IMG/VR virus record: IMGVR_UViG_3300028595_000023 | Location: 1 to 44,521 of that record | Source: a virus | DNA length: 44,521 nt | Reading direction: 5' to 3' (one strand) | Shown: one piece after another, positions 40,671-44,521 of the stretch | Position numbering within the stretch: the stretch's first letter is position 1 | How the letters are laid out: each line of letters starts with the position of its first letter | Position numbers and translations under genes: made by a program | Notes under the pieces: generated by a model | Database searches by the model: none | What the model was told of the DNA's origin: nothing | The model's input: the letters and a program-made list of their open reading frames with translations, nothing else

Positions 40671-40790
40671 TTATTTACTCCATTTATAACTTATTGATAA
40701 AAACCCGAATGCTATTGTAATATCTTTAAACATAAAGCTGATACCAAATCCAAAATACCAGTTTTTAAAATCTATATCTAATCTGAGCAT
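40671..40790 (-). CDS. 39-residue hydrophobic protein
   Basis: Aromatic and Gly-rich (KNWYFGFGISFMFKD). It starts in the end of the MazG-like gene (13-base overlap). Small WYFGFG-type proteins are found in other phages, from memory; role unknown. Confidence 0.45.
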   Translation of the reverse strand: MLRLDIDFKNWYFGFGISFMFKDITIAFGFLSISYKWSK

Positions 40791-41077
40791 TCTCGTTTCC
40801 TATTTCGATCTTCTTTGTAAAATCCTTCTTCAATCAATTTAGTTGTTCTATTTATTTTGTTTAGCATGAGTTCATCATATTTAGATTTGTGTTTAAAATA
40901 AAACTGGAGCAAAACAACTAATACATCTGATGATTCTTCATAAAATTCATTACTAAGCTCTTTTCCCCAAACTAATTCCATTTCTAGTTCCATTATTTCT
41001 TCTAGCAGCTTTTTTAATTGAGTTTTTAAGCCCATATATTCAAAAATTCTTAAATACTCTTCTCGTCTATTTATCAT
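40778..41077 (-). CDS. MazG-like nucleotide pyrophosphohydrolase
   Basis: 99 residues. The metal-binding pattern of the MazG/HisE fold is seen: E27-x-x-E30 and E48-x-x-D51 (KLLEEIMELEMEL and EESSDVLVVLLQ). Such enzymes hydrolyse nucleoside triphosphates to monophosphates; phage versions may clean up nucleotide pools or lower (p)ppGpp-type signals. GGGAG upstream. Confidence 0.7.
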   Translation of the reverse strand: MINRREEYLRIFEYMGLKTQLKKLLEEIMELEMELVWGKELSNEFYEESSDVLVVLLQFYFKHKSKYDELMLNKINRTTKLIEEGFYKEDRNRKRECSD

Positions 41078-41331
41078 TAGTATTTTCTCCCGATTACTTC
41101 ATATCTGTTATATGGCTCTTTAGCACTTGCTTTAATAATACTATAATCATGAGTATTTTGAAGTTTATTAAAAAACAATCTACATTTGAGCATAAAATCA
41201 TAACTAATTGTCATATCATATTTTAATATATGGATCTCAGCCTCTTTGCCAATATCTTTTAAATCAATAACACTAATATTATCTTTTGTCAGTTGTATAA
41301 CATTCTTTTTTTGCTTCGTACGTAATTTCAT
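41077..41331 (-). CDS. hypothetical protein
   Basis: 84 residues, AGGTGA upstream, between the kinase-like and MazG-like genes and overlapping both. No family recognised. Confidence 0.55.
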   Translation of the reverse strand: MKLRTKQKKNVIQLTKDNISVIDLKDIGKEAEIHILKYDMTISYDFMLKCRLFFNKLQNTHDYSIIKASAKEPYNRYEVIGRKY

Positions 41332-41818
41332 TATGTTTCACCTCTTCTATAGCGTCATACCCTTCATCCATTGTTGGAGCTTGGTATTGATCTCTCAAAA
41401 TTTGATACACTCTAGCCCAGTAATACCTACTATACCCCCTATTGTCTTTCATTCGCCACTCTAAGTTATGACCATGTTCAATAAAATTTAAACACCGATA
41501 CTTTATTTCTAAATTAGTTGGGATTACTAGTCTTCTTTTTTCAATATATTTAATAATTTCTAATCTTTCTTTTTTTGTCATGTTAGCATCATCAAATATA
41601 ACGTTTTTTTTGAATTGTCTCATAAATGTAACACATAACTGGATAGCTATTTCATGGATCATTTTTTCTTGTTTTTCTCTGTAAATATATTCACCATGCA
41701 CCATTTCACGTATAGAGTCTTTTGACACAATACATGCGTTTAATCTTTCATAATTTTTAGCAGCCCATTTACTTTTACCAGAACCAACATTCCCAACTAA
41801 TATATAAACTCGTCTCAT
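41279..41818 (-). CDS. P-loop kinase, polynucleotide-kinase-like
   Basis: 179 residues. Walker A GNVGSGKS (9-16), then VSKDSIREMVHG and VIFDDANMTKKER, the pattern of AAA_33/T4 Pnk-type kinases that phosphorylate 5-prime ends of nucleic acids. There is no phosphatase domain, unlike full-length T4 Pnk. Its start overlaps the previous stop (ATGA) without its own ribosome site. Could take part in RNA or DNA repair after host nuclease attack. Confidence 0.75.
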   Translation of the reverse strand: MRRVYILVGNVGSGKSKWAAKNYERLNACIVSKDSIREMVHGEYIYREKQEKMIHEIAIQLCVTFMRQFKKNVIFDDANMTKKERLEIIKYIEKRRLVIPTNLEIKYRCLNFIEHGHNLEWRMKDNRGYSRYYWARVYQILRDQYQAPTMDEGYDAIEEVKHNEITYEAKKECYTTDKR

Positions 41819-42135
41819 TTTTTAAAAGGTAGAATATTAAAACTGTCACAAACACAACCTAAAGAATCACAAGGAATCAACCCTTCACTGCAAATATTCT
41901 CTTTATAATGAAAACATCTATTACACTCTGTTTCATTTAATTTATAATGTATGTCACAATATATCTGCATTCTTTTTATTTTTCCTTTTAACAAGTCTAA
42001 ATATTTAATTATTTTATCTGCATCATAAAAACAAAAATCTTCTTTATTTCGATTTTTTACGCTTAATTTCACGACTTTATTTCCACCAAGGCTATCAGAA
42101 ATACTAAGCTCTAATAATTTATAAATATTATTCAT
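41815..42135 (-). CDS. Cys-rich protein
   Basis: 106 residues. The C-terminal third has seven Cys (CDIH, ETECNRC, NICS, CDSLGCVCD), suggesting zinc or iron-sulphur binding. Coupled to the kinase gene by overlap. Unknown. Confidence 0.6.
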   Translation of the reverse strand: MNNIYKLLELSISDSLGGNKVVKLSVKNRNKEDFCFYDADKIIKYLDLLKGKIKRMQIYCDIHYKLNETECNRCFHYKENICSEGLIPCDSLGCVCDSFNILPFKK

Positions 42136-42144
42136 CTATATCTC

Positions 42145-42555
42145 CTATTTTTTCATCTTATTTCCATAAAACCAACGACAATGCTTCCTATTAATCACTC
42201 TATGCGTCCTCAATCTCTTACGACACCATTTTGAACCGTTATCATATGGACACCCTACACAATAACCATTCTCTTCAAACAACTTTTCATTAATATTCTC
42301 AATATACTGCTCAATATTTTTAATTTTATCGTTTAAACAATATACGTCTGTATTTAAATCATCATAATGTGCTTCTAATTTCTTTTTTAAACTCACGTAT
42401 TTTAAATACAGATCATCAGTATCAAGCTTCACTACTTTGATACAACTACTCGCAATACTCTTTAAATTAAATTCTTTTTGTTTTTTTAATTTTAAATATA
42501 CCAAAACATTCGTTATTAAAATAAATGCACATAGTATGCATACCACATAAACCAT
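42145..42555 (-). CDS. membrane-anchored coiled-coil protein with Cys cluster
   Basis: 136 residues. N-terminal helix (VVCILCAFILITNVLVYL), coiled coil (about 50-95) and a C-terminal cluster GYCVGCPYDNGSKWC followed by a basic end. Good ribosome site AAGGAG. Unknown. Confidence 0.55.
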   Translation of the reverse strand: MVYVVCILCAFILITNVLVYLKLKKQKEFNLKSIASSCIKVVKLDTDDLYLKYVSLKKKLEAHYDDLNTDVYCLNDKIKNIEQYIENINEKLFEENGYCVGCPYDNGSKWCRKRLRTHRVINRKHCRWFYGNKMKK

Positions 42556-42585
42556 CAGTTTTCTCCTTTCGTTGCCATAATTATT

Positions 42586-42741
42586 CTATAATACTGAAAC
42601 TGACACCACTTCATCACCATCTTGCAGTCTTACAGCCATCACACCGTTTACGTCTCTATGACTCTCTCTTACTTCATGCTCACTAAATTTCACAATCTTA
42701 CCTTTTTTTGTTACTATTACGATCATTTTTTCTGGAACCAT
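42586..42741 (-). CDS. single-blade protein resembling the DNA gyrase A C-terminal propeller
   Basis: 51 residues with GGAG upstream. Reading from residue 6, the sequence has MIVIVTKKGKIVKF, a Glu-Arg middle, NGVMAVRL and GDEVVSVS. GyrA propeller blades follow the same plan: hydrophobic strand, T-x-x-G-x-x-K, E-x-x-x-R, G-V-x-A-I-x-L, GD-x-VV. Only one blade is present, so it would have to assemble with itself or with host GyrA. It could modulate host gyrase. Assignment by pattern only. Confidence 0.6.
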   Translation of the reverse strand: MVPEKMIVIVTKKGKIVKFSEHEVRESHRDVNGVMAVRLQDGDEVVSVSVL

Positions 42742-42757
42742 TTTATTTCTCCTTTTT

Positions 42758-43231
42758 TTATTTAACTATTTCCCAATCCTCAGATAGCATGTCTGTTTGT
42801 GATGCAAGCCATGGGACAACCTTGTTGTCTGCTGTTTTCATGTAGATGTATGGTAGCCTTTGATATGTCTCTCCTTCTTTGCTTTCCCATTCTCCTTCTA
42901 CATTGCATAACCATAACCACATATTTTTTCCGTTCCATCCTTTTCTAGATACTTTACATCCTTTCTTCATAGAATCTATAGCTAAACCAAAGGTTAAAAA
43001 TTCTTCCACTCCTATCTTTCTATACGATCTTTCAAATACTTCTTTAGGACTCCATGAGACATATCCTTTATACTCTTTCGTATTCGCCTTTCCTCCATCG
43101 ATATACTCAACTAAATATCCTTCATCAGATCCATTCTCATCACTAGGCAATTCCCATCCTCTAAATTTGTTATACTCTAATCGATTCATTTCTTTTGCAT
43201 TAATTATTTTTACTCCAATATATCTTTCCAT
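42758..43231 (-). CDS. tad2: Tad2-like anti-Thoeris protein (DUF2829) with N-terminal extension
   Basis: 157 residues. The C-terminal half (about 79-157) is DUF2829: FGLAIDSMKKGCKVSRKGWN, MKTADNKVVPW and LASQTDMLSEDWEI. Members called Tad2 sequester the cyclic ADP-ribose signal of Thoeris defence. The N-terminal half (YIGVKIINAKEMNRLEYNKF...GYVSWSPKEVF) is a second conserved phage domain that often precedes DUF2829. Ribosome site GGAG. Confidence 0.8.
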   Translation of the reverse strand: MERYIGVKIINAKEMNRLEYNKFRGWELPSDENGSDEGYLVEYIDGGKANTKEYKGYVSWSPKEVFERSYRKIGVEEFLTFGLAIDSMKKGCKVSRKGWNGKNMWLWLCNVEGEWESKEGETYQRLPYIYMKTADNKVVPWLASQTDMLSEDWEIVK

Positions 43232-43241
43232 GATGTTTCTC

Positions 43242-43589
43242 CTAATTCTTTGATTCTTTTTGACAATCCTTCAATTCGTCGTATGCTTCTTCGTATATCT
43301 CTAACGCAGATGTCATGCTTCGAGAGAGAGACTCCACTACGTCCGAGATTTTGTCCGATACTTCCTTGCTGACTAAGGAGATTTGTCGACCTTGGTTCAT
43401 ATGTTTGCCGATAAGCAGCAACTTGAGCAAATCTAACAGCTTCACGCTGAGCTTGTAAAAAACCAACAGAATTACTAAAATTTTCATCATTCCGTATATC
43501 ACGTACGTCACGAGTCCACATAATCCAATAACACCTCCAGTCTTTATTAATTCAACTAACCCCTCCATAATCTTTACATAAATATCCAT
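43242..43589 (-). CDS. membrane protein with C-terminal helix
   Basis: 115 residues from the ATG at 43589, with AGGTGA upstream (the GTG at 43601 lies inside that site). Two hydrophobic stretches (about 15-30 and 37-60) then a charged helix. Holin-like layout, but in the accessory operon. Unknown. Confidence 0.55.
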   Translation of the reverse strand: MDIYVKIMEGLVELIKTGGVIGLCGLVTYVIYGMMKILVILLVFYKLSVKLLDLLKLLLIGKHMNQGRQISLVSKEVSDKISDVVESLSRSMTSALEIYEEAYDELKDCQKESKN

Positions 43590-43609
43590 ATAATTAATCA
43601 CCTCACTTT

Positions 43610-43813
43610 TTAATCAAATTTCTTTCCACCACATATATAATTTAACTTTATTTTTTCAATAGTCATTTTTAATGCATCACTAAACACCTCCCGACTTAAT
43701 ATATCCACTCTGTCAAATTTATCCCCAATATAACAATAATATTTACCACCACCACTTATTGTGATCACTGTATCTAAAATCCTCCCACCTTTTAAATCTG
43801 TAAACGAATTCAT
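43610..43813 (-). CDS. hypothetical protein
   Basis: 67 residues from the ATG at 43813, which overlaps the stop of the tiny membrane gene (TAATG). Contains a Gly-rich GGGKYYCYIG segment. Unknown. Confidence 0.55.
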   Translation of the reverse strand: MNSFTDLKGGRILDTVITISGGGKYYCYIGDKFDRVDILSREVFSDALKMTIEKIKLNYICGGKKFD

Positions 43814-43890
43814 TAAAAAAAGAACCACAAACAAAGTACGCCCATTAAAATTACAAACACTACTGCATCGTCTTTAGTATATAAATTCAT
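43813..43890 (-). CDS. 25-residue membrane peptide
   Basis: AGGGGG ribosome site, short polar start then a hydrophobic run ending FFF. Coupled to the next gene through TAATG. Unknown. Confidence 0.45.
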   Translation of the reverse strand: MNLYTKDDAVVFVILMGVLCLWFFF

Positions 43891-44079
43891 TTAACCCCCT
43901 ATATCTAATCTCTCCATCAATTCTCTATAACCATCTACTTGCCTCTGTAACTCTTGATTCTCTTCTCTTAACTCTATACACTGGTCAAGAAAACGATCCT
44001 TTGATTTTAACTCAGCTCTATATCTATGATAAAACACAAAACACACTATTATTAACATAAAAATTACTAAGTTTTTCAT
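43891..44079 (-). CDS. membrane protein with coiled coil
   Basis: 62 residues from the ATG at 44079, with AAGGAGAG upstream. N-terminal helix (LVIFMLIIVCFVFY), then a coiled coil (ELREENQELQRQV). Layout like small spanin or i-spanin proteins, unproven. Confidence 0.6.
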   Translation of the reverse strand: MKNLVIFMLIIVCFVFYHRYRAELKSKDRFLDQCIELREENQELQRQVDGYRELMERLDIGG

Positions 44080-44116
44080 ACTACTCTCCTTTCGCAATCG
44101 ATACATATGTATCCAA

Positions 44117-44269
44117 TCACATTTTATTTATAATCTCCTTTTCTTTAACATCCATCAGTAAGTCTCTAACACCTAACATCACTTTCTTATACCCAGAACT
44201 ATAGCCGCTTAAATAAAGCACAGCCACTAATACTATTATTATCATTATTATGAATACCGTTGCCACCAT
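44117..44269 (-). CDS. small membrane protein, first of the accessory operon
   Basis: 50 residues, one hydrophobic helix (VFIIMIIIVLVAVLYL) and a charged tail. No ribosome site; the -10 box of a promoter is 6 bases upstream, so it may be translated from a leaderless message. Confidence 0.5.
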   Translation of the reverse strand: MVATVFIIMIIIVLVAVLYLSGYSSGYKKVMLGVRDLLMDVKEKEIINKM

Positions 44270-44275
44270 AAACAC

Positions 44276-44304
44276 ACTATAACATATCAAAGAAGCTCAT
44301 ACAA
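44276..44304 (-). promoter_or_regulatory. promoter of the accessory operon
   Basis: Leftward TTGTAT (44299-44304), 17-base spacer, TATAGT (44276-44281). The first ATG follows after 6 bases. It lies near the right genome end, so the operon does not depend on transcription across the terminal repeat. Confidence 0.6.
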
Positions 44305-44313
44305 GTGATTTAG

Positions 44314-44346
44314 TACCCCTGGGAAACTTGATAAAACCCAGGGGTA
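44314..44346. other. perfect 10-bp hairpin near the right end
   Basis: TACCCCTGGG (44314-44323) and CCCAGGGGTA (44337-44346) pair across a 13-base loop. No T-tract follows on either strand. It shares the CCCAGGGG core with the terminal repeat, so it may be part of an end-recognition site. Confidence 0.65.
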
Positions 44347-44379
44347 TGCAAAAAAAAGTAACCAGCTATTACATAATAC

Positions 44380-44521
44380 GCCTTTTTAGTTTTTTTTTAA
44401 ATATAGCAACTAAGAATCTTATATATCAAAGGGGCCTTTTGTTTTTTTCTAAGTGGAGTGTGGGAGTATCCCTACTAGTACTAAGGGGTATCCCCCAGGG
44501 GGGGGGTGATCCTCCGAGACC
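44380..44521. repeat. right copy of direct terminal repeat
   Basis: 142 bases matching 1-141 except for one extra G in the G tract (9 instead of 8). Confidence 0.9.

Noticed and set aside
43210-43521. 103-residue minus-strand ORF overlapping the membrane protein at 43242-43589
   Set aside because: It lies almost wholly inside another gene in a different frame, has no ribosome site and has a skewed Arg/Ser composition typical of a shadow frame.
44314-44346. Rho-independent terminator at the right end
   Set aside because: The stem is strong, but no T-tract follows on either strand.
1-44521. CRISPR array, integrase, attachment site, insertion sequence
   Set aside because: No regularly spaced repeats, recombinase motifs or transposase were seen on either strand.

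Overview
The window reads as a complete, AT-rich tailed-phage genome of about 44.4 kb. Its first 141 bases return at the far end (44380-44521) as a direct terminal repeat that differs by one G. Gene order follows the P22 pattern (large terminase, portal, scaffold, coat, gp4-like completion factor, gp10-like hub, then three ejection-type proteins), and no tail tube, sheath or tape measure is recognisable, so the virion is probably short-tailed (podovirus). I see no integrase, repressor/integrase lysogeny module, tRNA, CRISPR array or insertion sequence. The host is probably a low-GC Gram-negative bacterium, inferred from an encoded signal-peptide beta-barrel protein and many Sec-type leaders; the species cannot be read from the sequence.

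Layout. (1) 1-292: left terminal repeat and flank with palindromes and a G8 tract. (2) 293-991, minus: helix-turn-helix protein, probable small terminase. (3) 992-1535: 540-base control region with divergent promoters, an operator-like palindrome, a GT-rich tract and a chain of hairpins; possible origin. (4) 1536-10763, plus: about 34 small, tightly packed early genes, mostly unknown, including PadR-type and other HTH proteins, a cytosine-5 DNA methyltransferase, a protein with Cys at every third residue, an Ala-Ser-Arg repeat protein and several Cys-rich mini-proteins. Many have the same translation-start box GAAAG(C/T)GAGG. (5) 15068-10760, minus: recombination operon (putative annealing protein, SbcC/RecF-like ATPase, PD-(D/E)XK exonuclease, RuvC-like resolvase, SSB) behind a TTTACA-17-TATAAT promoter with a structured leader. 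(6) 39949-15294, minus: late genes for packaging, head (with a GroES-like protein next to the scaffold gene), fibres, tail hub, ejection proteins and membrane/envelope proteins. (7) 40060-40310: candidate structured RNA in a long non-coding gap. (8) 44269-40525, minus: accessory genes including a Tad2-like Thoeris inhibitor (DUF2829), a 51-residue protein resembling one blade of the DNA gyrase A C-terminal propeller, a P-loop polynucleotide-kinase-like protein, a MazG-like pyrophosphatase and several one-helix membrane proteins.

The most striking property is that nine late proteins, four of which resemble tail or head fibres, begin with Sec-like signal peptides, beside a beta-barrel protein. 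Either the phage exports fibre-like proteins to the envelope, or virion fibres carry hydrophobic N-termini for another purpose. No endolysin, polymerase, primase or helicase could be recognised, so replication appears host-dependent and recombination-assisted, and lysis is unexplained.
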